DNA of 23,253 bases from CAYXDO01 sp964463485 (GCA_964463485.1 CAYXDO010000167.1:1-23253), one strand, 5' to 3'; counted from the stretch's first letter, positions 14,293-23,080 are shown. Translations and numbers: made by a program. Notes: a model not told the origin generated them from the sequence alone.

Positions 14293-14583
14293 ATGTCCGA
14301 AGAGCTCGACGAGATCGAAGACGAAGCCAGCCATGTGGACTTCGGCTCCTTCGTGTTGTCGCTCGCGACCAACGCGCTCCTGAACCTTTCCGACGACCCC
14401 GTCGATGACCGAGTCGCTGGCGCGAAGATCAACCTCCGGGTCGCGTCTCAGCACATCGACATCCTCGCGATGCTGCAGCAGAAGACGAAGGGCAACCTTA
14501 CGGCGGACGAACAAGCGCTGCTCGAATCGGTGCTGTACGACCTGAGGATGCAGTTCATTCAAGCCGCTGAGCGCAAGCGGTAG
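14293..14583 (+). CDS. DUF1844 family protein
   Basis: This encodes 96 residues. It matches the DUF1844 pattern: VDFGSFVLSLATNALLNL, then RVASQHIDILAMLQQKTKGNLTADEQALLESVLYDLRMQFIQA, the most conserved part of the family. The protein is acidic and helical, with no signal peptide or membrane segment. Its biochemical role is not established. In many delta-type proteobacteria it is a short stand-alone gene; here it follows the 74-residue unknown by three bases. Confidence 0.9.
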   Translation: MSEELDEIEDEASHVDFGSFVLSLATNALLNLSDDPVDDRVAGAKINLRVASQHIDILAMLQQKTKGNLTADEQALLESVLYDLRMQFIQAAERKR

Positions 14584-14590
14584 GCTCGCG

Positions 14591-14622
14591 CGGGGCGAAG
14601 CTTCCGCGGGGCGAAGCTTCCG
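14591..14622. repeat. 16-base perfect tandem duplication
   Basis: CGGGGCGAAGCTTCCG occurs twice in direct succession (14591-14606 and 14607-14622). Each copy contains the palindrome GAAGCTTC. The repeat lies between the DUF1844 stop and the moxR operon. Confidence 0.95.
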
Positions 14623-14635
14623 CGGTCTCCAAACT

Positions 14636-14659
14636 GCACGCAGGCGGAATGTCTGTGCT
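14636..14659. repeat. Diverged hairpin related to 9715-9735
   Basis: CGCAGGCGGAATGTCTGTGCT (14639-14659) matches CGCAGGCAAGATGCCTGCGCT (9716-9736) at 16 of 21 bases. The C-to-T changes in its right half still allow G-U pairing. It looks like an eroded second copy of the same short palindromic element, upstream of moxR. Confidence 0.5.
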
Positions 14660-14717
14660 AGGAGAGCGGTTCGGTTGTCCAACACGCCTGACGGCCACCG
14701 AGAGGAGCAGCATCGCC

Positions 14718-15728
14718 TTGTCCACCGCACAGCCAGGGATGGCCCCGGATATCCGACAATTGAGCCAGATGATCGAGGAGGAATCGGCGTTCGCGTCCAA
14801 CCTCGAAGCGGAGATCGGAAAAGTGATCGTGGGCCAACGCATGATGGTCCAACGGATCCTGATCGGCTTGCTCACCGGTGGGCACGTCTTGCTGGAAGGG
14901 GTCCCTGGTCTCGCCAAGACGCTCGCGATCAAGACGATCGCAGAGGCGATTCACGCGGAGTTCTCGCGGATTCAGTTCACTCCGGATCTGCTCCCCGCCG
15001 ACGTGATCGGCACGCAAGTGTTCGACCCGCGCAGCCAGGAGTTCAAGGCGCACCGAGGTCCGATCTTCGCGAACCTCGTGTTGGCTGACGAAATCAATCG
15101 CGCGCCAGCGAAGGTTCAGTCTGCGTTGCTGGAAGCGATGCAGGAGCGCCAAGTCACGATTGGCGATACGAGCTACGAGCTCCCGAAGCCCTTCCTCGTG
15201 CTCGCCACACAGAACCCCATCGAGCAAGAGGGCACGTATCCGCTGGCCGAAGCGCAAACCGATCGCTTCATGCTGCACGTGAAGGTCGGCTATCCGACGC
15301 GCCGCGACGAACGCGCGATGATGGACCGCATGACGCAGAGCGCCGCGCCGCGCGCGCAGCGTGTGATCGACTTGCGCCACATCGAGCGCGCGCAGTCGGT
15401 GGTCCGACACGTGTACATCGACGACAAGATGAAGGACTACATCGTCGACATCGTGTGGGCCACGCGTGAGCCCAAAGAGAACCGCCTCCCGGACCTCGAG
15501 CCGCTGATCGAGATGGGGGCCTCGCCCCGCGCGACCTTGGCGCTCAACGTCGCCTCGCGTGCGCATGCGTTTCTGTCGCGGCGCGCGTTCGTTACTCCAG
15601 AGGACGTCAAGGCGATCGGCCCGGACGTGTTGCGGCATCGTTTGAAGCTCACCTACGAAGCCGAGGCCGAGAACGTGCGGGTGGAGGACGTCGTCCGTCG
15701 CGTCTTCGAGACGGTGGCGATTCCTTAG
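14718..15728 (+). CDS. MoxR-family AAA+ ATPase
   Basis: This encodes 336 residues from TTG 14718, chosen because GAGGAG (14702-14707) lies ten bases upstream. ATG 14739 is an alternative, and the frame is open a little further upstream. The ATPase core has Walker A GVPGLAKT near residues 61-68, Walker B LVLADEINRAP near 121, VQSALLEAMQE, sensor LATQNPIEQEGTYPLAEAQTDRF, and the lid domain SPRATLALNVASRAHAFL. MoxR proteins act as chaperone-like ATPases that mature or remodel vWA-domain partners, which matches the four vWA-like proteins encoded downstream. First gene of the bat operon. Confidence 0.95.
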   Translation: MSTAQPGMAPDIRQLSQMIEEESAFASNLEAEIGKVIVGQRMMVQRILIGLLTGGHVLLEGVPGLAKTLAIKTIAEAIHAEFSRIQFTPDLLPADVIGTQVFDPRSQEFKAHRGPIFANLVLADEINRAPAKVQSALLEAMQERQVTIGDTSYELPKPFLVLATQNPIEQEGTYPLAEAQTDRFMLHVKVGYPTRRDERAMMDRMTQSAAPRAQRVIDLRHIERAQSVVRHVYIDDKMKDYIVDIVWATREPKENRLPDLEPLIEMGASPRATLALNVASRAHAFLSRRAFVTPEDVKAIGPDVLRHRLKLTYEAEAENVRVEDVVRRVFETVAIP

Positions 15729-15741
15729 ACGCGGAGCAGCC

Positions 15742-16683
15742 GTGGCGGTCGCTCGAGAAGAAAAGCCAGGCGAGTCGCGAGGCGGCACCGAGATCGCCTC
15801 GCACCGGGACGTGCTCAAAGCCGTTCGCCGGATCGAGATCGCCACGAAGCGCAGCGTGAATGCAGAGCTAGCGGGGCGCTATCACAGCGTCTTCAAAGGC
15901 CAGGGCATGGCGTTTTCGGACGTTCGCCCGTACACACCCGGCGACGACGTTCGGCACATCGACTGGAACGTCTCGGCGCGTCACCAAAGTCTCTTCGTGA
16001 AGCAGTACATCGAGGAGCGGGAGCTCACGGTGATGCTGCTCGTCGACATGTCTCGGTCGGGAGACTTCGGCACGCGCAACAAGAAGAAGCGGCGCTTACT
16101 CGCAGAGGCGGGAGCGCTCCTCGCGTTCTCGGCGATCAAGAACAACGACCGGGTCGGATTGCTGCTCTTCACGGATCGGGTGGAGCTTTATCTCCCGCCG
16201 CGCAAGGGGCGGAAGCACGTGCTTCGCGTGATCCGCGAGATCGTGGAGTTCGAGCCAGAGGGTCGCAAGACCTCCGTACGCGAGGCGCTCGCGTATCACG
16301 CGCGGATTCAGAAGCGAAAGAGCGTCACCTTCCTGCTCTCGGACTTCCTCGACGACGGCTACGAGAAGGCGCTGCGCCTGGCGATGCTTCGCCATGACAT
16401 CGTCGCCGTGCGGGTGCTCGATCCGGCCGAGCGGGAGCTCCCGGACTTGGGTCTGGTGGAGCTCGAGGACGCCGAGACCGGCGAGCTTCGGATCGTCGAT
16501 AGCTCGAGCCCGCGCGTGCGGGCCGCGTATGCGAAGTTGCGGCGGGAGCGGCTCGAAGCGGGCAAGCGCCGCCTGGGACAACTCGGCTGTGACCTCGTGG
16601 ACCTCGGGACCGCCACGGACTTCGTCGCGCCGCTGGTGAGCTTCTTTCGATCGCGTTCCGCGCGTCAGCGAGGCGGCCGATGA
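15742..16683 (+). CDS. DUF58 domain vWA-like protein
   Basis: This encodes 313 residues from a GTG with GGAG six bases upstream. The DUF58 signature is complete: FSDVRPYTPGDDVRHIDWNVSAR around residues 58-80, then FVKQYIEERELTVMLLVDMSRSGDFG, where DMSRS matches the vWA metal-site pattern. RVGLLLFTDRVELYLPPRKG and VTFLLSDFLDDGY follow. It has no signal peptide or membrane span, so it is probably cytoplasmic and a direct partner of the MoxR ATPase encoded 13 bases upstream. Confidence 0.93.
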   Translation: MAVAREEKPGESRGGTEIASHRDVLKAVRRIEIATKRSVNAELAGRYHSVFKGQGMAFSDVRPYTPGDDVRHIDWNVSARHQSLFVKQYIEERELTVMLLVDMSRSGDFGTRNKKKRRLLAEAGALLAFSAIKNNDRVGLLLFTDRVELYLPPRKGRKHVLRVIREIVEFEPEGRKTSVREALAYHARIQKRKSVTFLLSDFLDDGYEKALRLAMLRHDIVAVRVLDPAERELPDLGLVELEDAETGELRIVDSSSPRVRAAYAKLRRERLEAGKRRLGQLGCDLVDLGTATDFVAPLVSFFRSRSARQRGGR

Positions 16684-17603
16684 TCGCGCTGCTGTTGATC
16701 TCGGCAGGCCTCGGCGTCGAGGCCAAGCTGGACGCCAAACAGCCGATCGTGGTCGGTGCGCCGTTCGGAGTCGTCGTCGAGGCAAGCCATGCCAAAGGCG
16801 AGATCGCGCTGTTGCCCGAGAAGCTCGAGCTCGGCGAGTCGCTCGCGGAGCGGCCCTCCGCACGAAAGCACGAACGCGCTCAGCGAGAAGGGAGCGAGGT
16901 CGATGTGTACCGCCTCGAGCTCCTCGCGCTCGACAGCGGATCGATCGAGGTGCCGGCCATTCCTGTCGCCGTCGGATCGACCACTGCGGAGTCCCGTCCG
17001 TTTCAGATCCAGGTGGGTTCGAGCCTGAAGCCCGACGAGCAGCTCGTGGCGGGATCGACGCGGCCGGAGGCGCTCGAGGAGCTCGAGCGAATGAGCGCAG
17101 CCAACCCGTCGCCGATGGCCATCCTGGTGCGCGACTACAAGCTTCTCTACGTGCTGTTGGGGTTGGCGGTCGTGGGTGCGATCGCGTACCTGGTGGCGAG
17201 ACGAAAGCGAAGGAAGGCGGAGAGCCCGAGTGTGCTCCCTGGGGAGCCGCCTCGACCTGCGCACGAGGTGGCGCTCGAACGCCTCGAGGCGCTCTCGGCG
17301 AGCTCTTTTTTGTCTCGAGGCGAGTTGAAACCGTTCTTCGTGGAGCTCTCGGAGATCCTGCGGATCTACGTCGGCGCGCGCTACGGGTTCGAGTCCGTGG
17401 AGCTCACCGTGCGGGAGCTCGTGGACGAGCTCAACGCGCGCGGTGCCGAGGGTCTCGACGTGGACGGTCTTCGTCGCCTGCTCGATCAGGCTGACCTCGT
17501 GAAGTTCGCGAAATGGGAGACGACCAAGGATGAAGCTCGGTCGCTACTCGCCGTGGGTGTTGGGCTGGTCAAAAGGTCCGGCCTTCGCGAGGAGGCGCCT
17601 TGA
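16680..17603 (+). CDS. Bat-operon membrane protein (BatD/DUF4381-like)
   Basis: This encodes 307 residues. The ATG overlaps the DUF58 stop by four bases (ATGA). A short hydrophobic N-terminus (MIALLLISAGLGVEA) may be a signal peptide. Residues about 20-120 look like a beta-sandwich comparable with BatD repeats (VYRLELLALDSGSIEVPAIPVAV). A single membrane helix lies near 153-172 (LLYVLLGLAVVGAIAYLV), followed by a basic stop-transfer. The cytoplasmic C-terminus (LSEILRIYVGARYGFESVELTVRELVDEL) matches the helical end of DUF4381-type proteins in MoxR operons. Its position between DUF58 and BatA is the usual one for such proteins. Confidence 0.8.
   Translation: MIALLLISAGLGVEAKLDAKQPIVVGAPFGVVVEASHAKGEIALLPEKLELGESLAERPSARKHERAQREGSEVDVYRLELLALDSGSIEVPAIPVAVGSTTAESRPFQIQVGSSLKPDEQLVAGSTRPEALEELERMSAANPSPMAILVRDYKLLYVLLGLAVVGAIAYLVARRKRRKAESPSVLPGEPPRPAHEVALERLEALSASSFLSRGELKPFFVELSEILRIYVGARYGFESVELTVRELVDELNARGAEGLDVDGLRRLLDQADLVKFAKWETTKDEARSLLAVGVGLVKRSGLREEAP
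17591..17602 (+). promoter_or_regulatory. Strong ribosome binding site fixing the TTG start of batA
   Basis: GGAGG at 17591-17595 sits five bases before TTG (17600-17602), whose last two bases belong to the TGA of the preceding gene. This supports the rare TTG start and translational coupling. Confidence 0.75.
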
Positions 17604-18616
17604 CCACGACGCGCCTCGCGCTCGGCACGCCGTGGGCGCTGCTCTCGTTCGTCGCCGTCGTGGCGCTCACCGCGTGGCTGGTCTACCGGCGGGTTGCGAA
17701 GCGCGAGCCGACCTTTCGCTTCTCGGGCCTAGCGCTCGTCGCCGACGTACCGAAGACGTGGGCCGTACGACTCGCGTGGCTCCCGGACGTGCTGCGTGTC
17801 CTCGCGCTCTCGTTCGTTTGTCTCGCCCTCGCCCGCCCGCAGCTCGTCGGCCCGCCTCGAGGCGACAAGGCGACCGGCATCGACATCATGCTCGCGCTCG
17901 ACGCGTCCGGCTCGATGCGCGCCGCGGACTTCCAGCCGAAGGATCGCATGTTCGTCGCGAAAAAATCGATCACCGAGTTCGTGCTCTCGCGAAAGTCCGA
18001 TCGCCTCGGCCTCGTCGTGTTTGCGGGAGAGGCAGCGACCTGGACGCCGCTCACGCTCGACTATTCCATGCTCGCGAAGATGGTCGAAGAGATCGAGACC
18101 GGTGTGCTCGGAGACGGCACCGCGATCGGCACCGCGATCGGCACCGCGCTCAATCGACTGCGTTCGAGCGACGCGCAGAGCAAGGTGATCGTGTTGCTCA
18201 CGGACGGCGACAACAACGCCGGAGAGATTTCGCCTACGAAGGCCGCGGAGTTCGCCAAGGAGCTCGGAGTGAAGGTCTACACCGTGTTGATCGGGCGCGG
18301 CGGTCCGGTGCCGTTTCCGGCGGGCAAGGACCTGTTCGGCCGCGTGGTGATGCGAAATCAGGTCATCCCGATCAACCCGGAGCTCCTCGAGAAGATCGCG
18401 ACTATGACAGGTGGTGCGGCGTTCAGCGCGAGTGACAAGAACGAGCTGGATCGATCGCTTGCGGAGATCCTCGACTCGCTGGAAAAATCGAAGCTCGAAG
18501 GTGCGCTCGGCGTGGAGACCTACGCCGAGCTGTTTCCGTGGTCGGTCGCAGCAGCGCTCGCCTTGCTCTTCCTCGAGCTCCTGCTCCGCTCCACGCGGCT
18601 GTCGAGGTTCCCGTGA
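17600..18616 (+). CDS. batA: BatA, membrane-anchored vWA protein
   Basis: This encodes 338 residues from TTG 17600. Membrane helices lie near residues 10-29 and 62-80. The vWA domain follows from about 92, with an intact MIDAS motif (IDIMLALDASGSM), LGLVVFAGEA, and the loop LLTDGDNNAGEIS. A last membrane helix (VAAALALLFLELLL) lies near 314-328. This helix-vWA-helix layout is the BatA/BatB type from Bacteroides aerotolerance operons. The vWA domain faces the periplasm and probably binds a divalent metal and a partner protein. The stop overlaps the GTG of the next gene (GTGA). Confidence 0.93.
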   Translation: MTTTRLALGTPWALLSFVAVVALTAWLVYRRVAKREPTFRFSGLALVADVPKTWAVRLAWLPDVLRVLALSFVCLALARPQLVGPPRGDKATGIDIMLALDASGSMRAADFQPKDRMFVAKKSITEFVLSRKSDRLGLVVFAGEAATWTPLTLDYSMLAKMVEEIETGVLGDGTAIGTAIGTALNRLRSSDAQSKVIVLLTDGDNNAGEISPTKAAEFAKELGVKVYTVLIGRGGPVPFPAGKDLFGRVVMRNQVIPINPELLEKIATMTGGAAFSASDKNELDRSLAEILDSLEKSKLEGALGVETYAELFPWSVAAALALLFLELLLRSTRLSRFP

Positions 18617-20481
18617 GATTTGCCGAGCCATGGGCGCTCTTGTTGGTCGTGCTCGCGCCGCTGTCGTTCTTGGTCTTCCTCGCGCTCGAGCGACGGAAGA
18701 CGCGGATGCTGACGGCCGCCGGCGACCTCGACCTCCTCGCCGACCTTGCTCACTTGGGCGAGGACCGGGGTCGGACGGCGAGGCTCGCGCAGGCGCTCCT
18801 GTTCTCCGCGGGGCTTGGGCTCGTAGCGATTGCGCTCGCGCGCCCTCAATACGGGCTCCGCACCGAGGTACGAAAGGGCCGAGGCATGGACGTCGTCATC
18901 GCGCTCGATCTCTCCAAATCCATGCTCGCGCAAGACGTAGTACCTTCGAGGCTCGAGCGCGCCCGCATCGAGATCGCCGATCTCATCGGCCGTTTGGGCG
19001 GAGACCGAGTGGGCCTCGTCGGCTTCACCTCGGTCGCGGTTCCGTTGTGCCCGCTGACGACGGATCACTCCGCGCTGCTCATTCAGCTTCGGGGCGCGAC
19101 GCCCGAAGATTTCCCACGCGGAGGCACGGCAGTGGGCGACGCGATCGACGCGGCGAAGGAGATGCTGGCAAGCTCGCCCTATGCGGAGTCGGGCAAGTCG
19201 ATCGTCTTGATAACGGACGGAGAAGAGCATGAGGGCGACGCGGAGGGCGCAGCGAGAAAGGCCGCCGAGGCAGGCATCGAGGTCCACGTGATCGGTGTTG
19301 GGTCCAAGACTGGAGAGCCGATCCCGACGGTGGACGAGCAGGGTCGTAGCAAGGGGTACCTGAAAGACAAGAACGGCCAGACCGTGATCTCGAGGCTCGA
19401 CGAAGCGCTGATCGAGCGGACCGCTAGCGCCGGCGGCGGAATTGCTGCTCTCCCAACGGGTCAAGGCGGAATCGAGCTCTCCAAAGTGGCCGCCCATCTG
19501 ACGCAGCAGAAGCGCTCGGAGCTTCAGAATCGGACGATCCGGGTCTACGAGGAGCGTTATCGGTGGGCGTTGATTCCGGCATTCCTCTTGTTGGTGCTCG
19601 CGACGGCGGTCCGCCCAAACCGGCAGCTGACGCGGTTCGCCGTGATGCTCCTGTTGTGCATGCTGCCCCTTCGCTCGTTTGCTGGTCCGCTCGACAAGGT
19701 TCAGCCAGACGTCCAAGCGGGAAACAATGCGCTCCAAGAAGGAAAGGCGGCCGACGCGATCGCGGCGTACGATCGGGCCAGGGCCGCGGTGGGGGACGAT
19801 CCGAGGCTTGCGTTCAACAAGGGGCTCGCGGAGGTCGCCGCGGGGGAGCTCGACCAGGCGATCGCGGAGTATCAGGCCGCGCAAAAATCCACCGATCCCA
19901 AAGTTCGAGCGGACGCCGCGTTCGCGCTGGGCAACGCGCAGCGGGCGCTGAAGAAGTACGCCGAAGCCGTCACCGCGTACAAAGAGGCGTTGATCGACGA
20001 CCCGTCGCATGGCGGCGCCAAACGAAACTTGGAGCTCGTTCGCGCGATGGAACGAATCCAGCGTCTGAACCCTTCGCAGAATCAGTCGCCCCCGAAGCCC
20101 GACAAGAAGCCGCCGAAGGATCAGGACGCTGGCTCGGGTTCGGACGCGCACGGTGGAAGCGACGGCAACACGCCGGACGCCAAAGGTGAGGACGATCAGA
20201 GCGGCGACGATCAGAAGGACGGCGGCGGCAAGCAGGACGAATCCAAGAAGGACGGAGGCGACTCCTCCGACGGAGGCCAGGGCGGTCAGGGCCAAGAGAA
20301 CGGGGATGCCGGTCCCAAGGACACAGGCTCCGATCCCGAATCGAACCCGAGCGGCGAGGAGCAGCCCCTCGACAAGAAACAACTGGATCAGCTCCTGGAT
20401 GCGCTGGGCGACAAGGAGAAGGCCGCCAAACGAAAGAAGATCCAGCGTATGAAACCAGGCAAGCCGGAGAAGGACTGGTGA
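18613..20481 (+). CDS. batB: BatB-BatC fusion: vWA protein with TPR and hydrophilic tail
   Basis: This encodes 622 residues from GTG 18613, four bases inside the batA stop. Residues 1-335 form a complete BatB: two N-terminal membrane helices, a vWA domain with MIDAS DLSKS near 98-102, ITDGEEHEGD, and a C-terminal helix ending ATAVRPNRQ. Without a stop it continues into a BatC-like part. This begins with a hydrophobic run (FAVMLLLCMLPLRSFAG, about 341-357) that looks like a former signal peptide. TPR-type repeats follow (AGNNALQEGKAADAIAAYDRA, FALGNAQRALKKYAEAVTAYKEAL), then a Gly/Asp/Lys/Gln-rich tail (about 490-585). It ends in a short helical segment closing with EKDW, as in BatC. Fusion explains why no separate batC is present. 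Confidence 0.92.
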   Translation: MRFAEPWALLLVVLAPLSFLVFLALERRKTRMLTAAGDLDLLADLAHLGEDRGRTARLAQALLFSAGLGLVAIALARPQYGLRTEVRKGRGMDVVIALDLSKSMLAQDVVPSRLERARIEIADLIGRLGGDRVGLVGFTSVAVPLCPLTTDHSALLIQLRGATPEDFPRGGTAVGDAIDAAKEMLASSPYAESGKSIVLITDGEEHEGDAEGAARKAAEAGIEVHVIGVGSKTGEPIPTVDEQGRSKGYLKDKNGQTVISRLDEALIERTASAGGGIAALPTGQGGIELSKVAAHLTQQKRSELQNRTIRVYEERYRWALIPAFLLLVLATAVRPNRQLTRFAVMLLLCMLPLRSFAGPLDKVQPDVQAGNNALQEGKAADAIAAYDRARAAVGDDPRLAFNKGLAEVAAGELDQAIAEYQAAQKSTDPKVRADAAFALGNAQRALKKYAEAVTAYKEALIDDPSHGGAKRNLELVRAMERIQRLNPSQNQSPPKPDKKPPKDQDAGSGSDAHGGSDGNTPDAKGEDDQSGDDQKDGGGKQDESKKDGGDSSDGGQGGQGQENGDAGPKDTGSDPESNPSGEEQPLDKKQLDQLLDALGDKEKAAKRKKIQRMKPGKPEKDW

Positions 20482-22328
20482 AGCGGGGGCCACAAGCGCT
20501 GCGCGACGCTGAGGCGCTCGGACACGTCGATCGACTGCGTCTCCTGGGGCTGTCCGCGACGTTCATCGCGATGTTGGCTTCGCGCGCAGCAGCGGCGGGC
20601 GCCATCTCCGTGTCCGCGGAGCTGTCCGAAGTGCGAGTAGAGGCCGGCGAGGTGATCACGCTCGAGGTGACCGCCGTGGCGACCGCGAACGGTCAGATCG
20701 AGGTCGACATCCCGCGGGTCAAGGGGCTGCAAGAGCTTCGACGGTCCCAGGGCGAGAGCACGTCGATGTCTTGGATCAACGGCGCCTCTACGATGATGCG
20801 CGAGCGTCGGCTGCGTGTAGACCTCGAGACGAGTAAAGTCGGCAAGTTCGAGATCCCTCCGATTCGCGCGAGGCTCGGTCGCGAGGAGGCCCTTTCGCCG
20901 CCATTGAGCTTCGAGGTGATCAGCTCGGGTGCCAGCGACGCGAATGCAAAGCCTAGTGCCCCAGGCAGGCTAGACCCTCCTGAAAAGGCCGAGCGTGATA
21001 TCTTCGTCCGTTATCGAGTCGACAAGTCGAAGGTGTTTCAGGGAGACCAAGTGTTGGTCGATCTGTACATCCTCACTGGAGGAGGCAGCTTCAGCCTTCA
21101 ACGCACGGCCGCGCCGCCGGCGCTCGATGGATTCTGGCGCGAGATCATCGACGAGCCGCAGCAGCTCGAGGACCGGATCGAAGTGATCGGTAACCGGCAG
21201 TACCGCGCGTATCGACTTTGGCGGGCGGCGTATTTTCCGATCGAAGCTGGAAAGCGAACGCTCCCCAAGCTGGGCCTCGACTTCGCCGTTAATCAGGGGA
21301 TGTTCAGCGACGGTCGCGCGGTGCGGCGGGCGGCTCCGGCTTTGGCGATCGAGGTTCTGCCGCTCCCGTCGGAGGGCCGCCCCAAAGGTTTCGTGCCCAC
21401 GAACGTCGGTCGCTATCAGCTCGATGCGAAGGTCGACTCGACGCAGGTCCCGGCGGGCAAGGCGGTGATGTTGAGCGTGACGTTGTCCGGAGACGGCAAC
21501 CTCGCGAGCGCCAAGCTCCCCGAGATCCAGTCCATCGATGGCTTCCGTGTGTTTCCTCCGTCGCCCAAAGACGCCATCGAGAAGCAGGAGCGCGGCGTGA
21601 CCGGCCGTCGCCAAGCCGACTACGTGTTGGTGCCTCAGCGCGGCGGGCGGCTCGTCATTCCTGCGCTCGTGATGAACGTATTCGATCCTGAAAAGCGCGA
21701 ATACCGGCGGCTCGAGACCGCAGCGATCCCGATCCACGTAGAAGGGGATCCTGCCGCATCGGCAGCGACCATCGATCAAGCGCCGGAGAGACCGACGACA
21801 CCAGTTCGAGCAGACGACCTACGACCGCTTCGGTTCCGCTCCGAGCTCGCGGATCGCGGAGTTTGGGATCGCGAGCGACCGCTCGCCATCACCTCCTTTC
21901 TGCTCGCGCCAGGTCTGTTCATTTTCGCCATGCTCGTCGAGCTCACGATGGCGCGGGCGCGCCGCAGCACGCCCGAGAGGCGCACGAAGAGAGCGGCGAA
22001 GGAAGCCAAGGGCCGACTCATGGCGGCGCAGGCCGCCATCGACGACGGCAGCATGAACGAGGCTTACGCGGCCATCGAGAGCGCGCTCTTGGATCTGGCG
22101 GGAGAGAAGGCAGGCCGATCGCTTCGAGGCGTCACGCGGGCAGAAGCCAGGGCCGAGCTCATCGAGCTCGGGCTCGACCAGGAGCTCGCGAACGAGTGGG
22201 CCGCAGTGCTCGACGCGTGCGAGCTGGCCAGGTTCTCTCCGGGCAAAGAGCGTGGGGCTCAAGCGATGGTCGAGCGGGCGAAGGTGTTGTTGGACGGCCT
22301 CGAGCGGTGGAGGGGAGCGCGCAAGTGA
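20478..22328 (+). CDS. batD: BatD, oxygen-tolerance-type membrane protein
   Basis: This encodes 616 residues, the usual BatD size. The GTG start overlaps the preceding stop (GTGA). A signal sequence (LLGLSATFIAMLASRAAAAG) ends near residue 40. Successive beta-sandwich repeats follow: VSAELSEVRVEAGEVITLEV, FVRYRVDKSKVFQGDQVLVDLYI, and KVDSTQVPAGKAVMLSVTLSGDGN with KLPEI. A membrane helix lies near 475-492 (ITSFLLAPGLFIFAMLVELT). The C-terminal cytoplasmic helices (TRAEARAELIELGLDQE, AVLDACELARFSP) resemble those of the gene at 16680. It probably contacts the BatA/BatB vWA domains in the periplasm. Confidence 0.92.
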   Translation: MKRGPQALRDAEALGHVDRLRLLGLSATFIAMLASRAAAAGAISVSAELSEVRVEAGEVITLEVTAVATANGQIEVDIPRVKGLQELRRSQGESTSMSWINGASTMMRERRLRVDLETSKVGKFEIPPIRARLGREEALSPPLSFEVISSGASDANAKPSAPGRLDPPEKAERDIFVRYRVDKSKVFQGDQVLVDLYILTGGGSFSLQRTAAPPALDGFWREIIDEPQQLEDRIEVIGNRQYRAYRLWRAAYFPIEAGKRTLPKLGLDFAVNQGMFSDGRAVRRAAPALAIEVLPLPSEGRPKGFVPTNVGRYQLDAKVDSTQVPAGKAVMLSVTLSGDGNLASAKLPEIQSIDGFRVFPPSPKDAIEKQERGVTGRRQADYVLVPQRGGRLVIPALVMNVFDPEKREYRRLETAAIPIHVEGDPAASAATIDQAPERPTTPVRADDLRPLRFRSELADRGVWDRERPLAITSFLLAPGLFIFAMLVELTMARARRSTPERRTKRAAKEAKGRLMAAQAAIDDGSMNEAYAAIESALLDLAGEKAGRSLRGVTRAEARAELIELGLDQELANEWAAVLDACELARFSPGKERGAQAMVERAKVLLDGLERWRGARK

Positions 22329-23080
22329 TCCTGCCGGCGCTGATGGTGCTGGTCTCGGTGGCGGGCGGGGACCAAGACCAGAAGGACTTCGTCGCAGCCA
22401 ACGAGAAGGCCCTCGCCGGAGACCATCCCGCGGCGGCCGCTCTTTACGGGCACTTGCTCTCGCGAGGAGTGACTCATGAAGACGTGTACTTCAACCTGGG
22501 AACTTCCGCGGCAAGGGCCGGAAAGCTGCTCGAGGCGGTGGTCGCGTACGAGCGAGCGCTCGCGGTCGAGCCTGAGGACGCGGACGCCCGCCACAACCTG
22601 AGCTCGATCCGCGCGCGCCTGCGCCCGAAGGACCGCGAGGCCTCGGGCAGCGTGCACGGGACCGATCTCATCCTCTCGGTGATCGGCGGCATTCCAAGGA
22701 GGCCGCTGCGTTGGCTCGCGGTCGGCTCGCACGCGCTGATTTACCTGTTTTGGTTCTTTCGAGCGCGGAGTCGGTCCGACGTGGCGAGGTCACGGTTGGG
22801 GATGGGTTTGTTGTTCACCGGACTCATCTTCGCGACGTCGGCGCTCGTCGCGGTGGGGCACGAGGTCGCCGCTCACGAAGTGCGTGCAGTGGCGCTCGAG
22901 GCTGCGCCGGTTCGCGAAGGTCCGCACGAGCGGTATGCGGAGGCGTCGAAGCTGTATGCCGGGGAGCCGCTGAGAGTGCTGGCGAGGGACTCGGATTGGG
23001 CGCAAGTCAGGGGAGAAGACGGCAGGACCGGCTGGCTGAGTCAGACCTCGATCGAGGTCGTGGCCGGCGCTGGACGCTGA
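22325..23080 (+). CDS. batE: BatE, TPR and SH3-like membrane protein
   Basis: This encodes 251 residues from GTG 22325, overlapping the batD stop by four bases. The frame is open upstream, but that part is a shadow of batD. A hydrophobic N-terminus (ILPALMVLVSVAGG) may be a signal. TPR motifs include DVYFNLGTSAARAGKLLEAVVAYERALAVEP (cut here into its A and B helices). Two membrane helices follow (LAVGSHALIYLFWFF and LFTGLIFATSALVAV). The C-terminal 65 residues look like a bacterial SH3 domain (APVREGPHERY, VLARDSDWAQV, GRTGWL). This order is the BatE type. It is the last gene of the operon; no clear terminator follows. Confidence 0.88.
   Translation: MILPALMVLVSVAGGDQDQKDFVAANEKALAGDHPAAAALYGHLLSRGVTHEDVYFNLGTSAARAGKLLEAVVAYERALAVEPEDADARHNLSSIRARLRPKDREASGSVHGTDLILSVIGGIPRRPLRWLAVGSHALIYLFWFFRARSRSDVARSRLGMGLLFTGLIFATSALVAVGHEVAAHEVRAVALEAAPVREGPHERYAEASKLYAGEPLRVLARDSDWAQVRGEDGRTGWLSQTSIEVVAGAGR

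Noticed and set aside
18520..20493. Minus-strand open frame of 657 codons opposite batB-batC
   Set aside because: Arg/Leu-rich composition and no motifs, while the plus strand encodes intact vWA and TPR domains in exact operon register.
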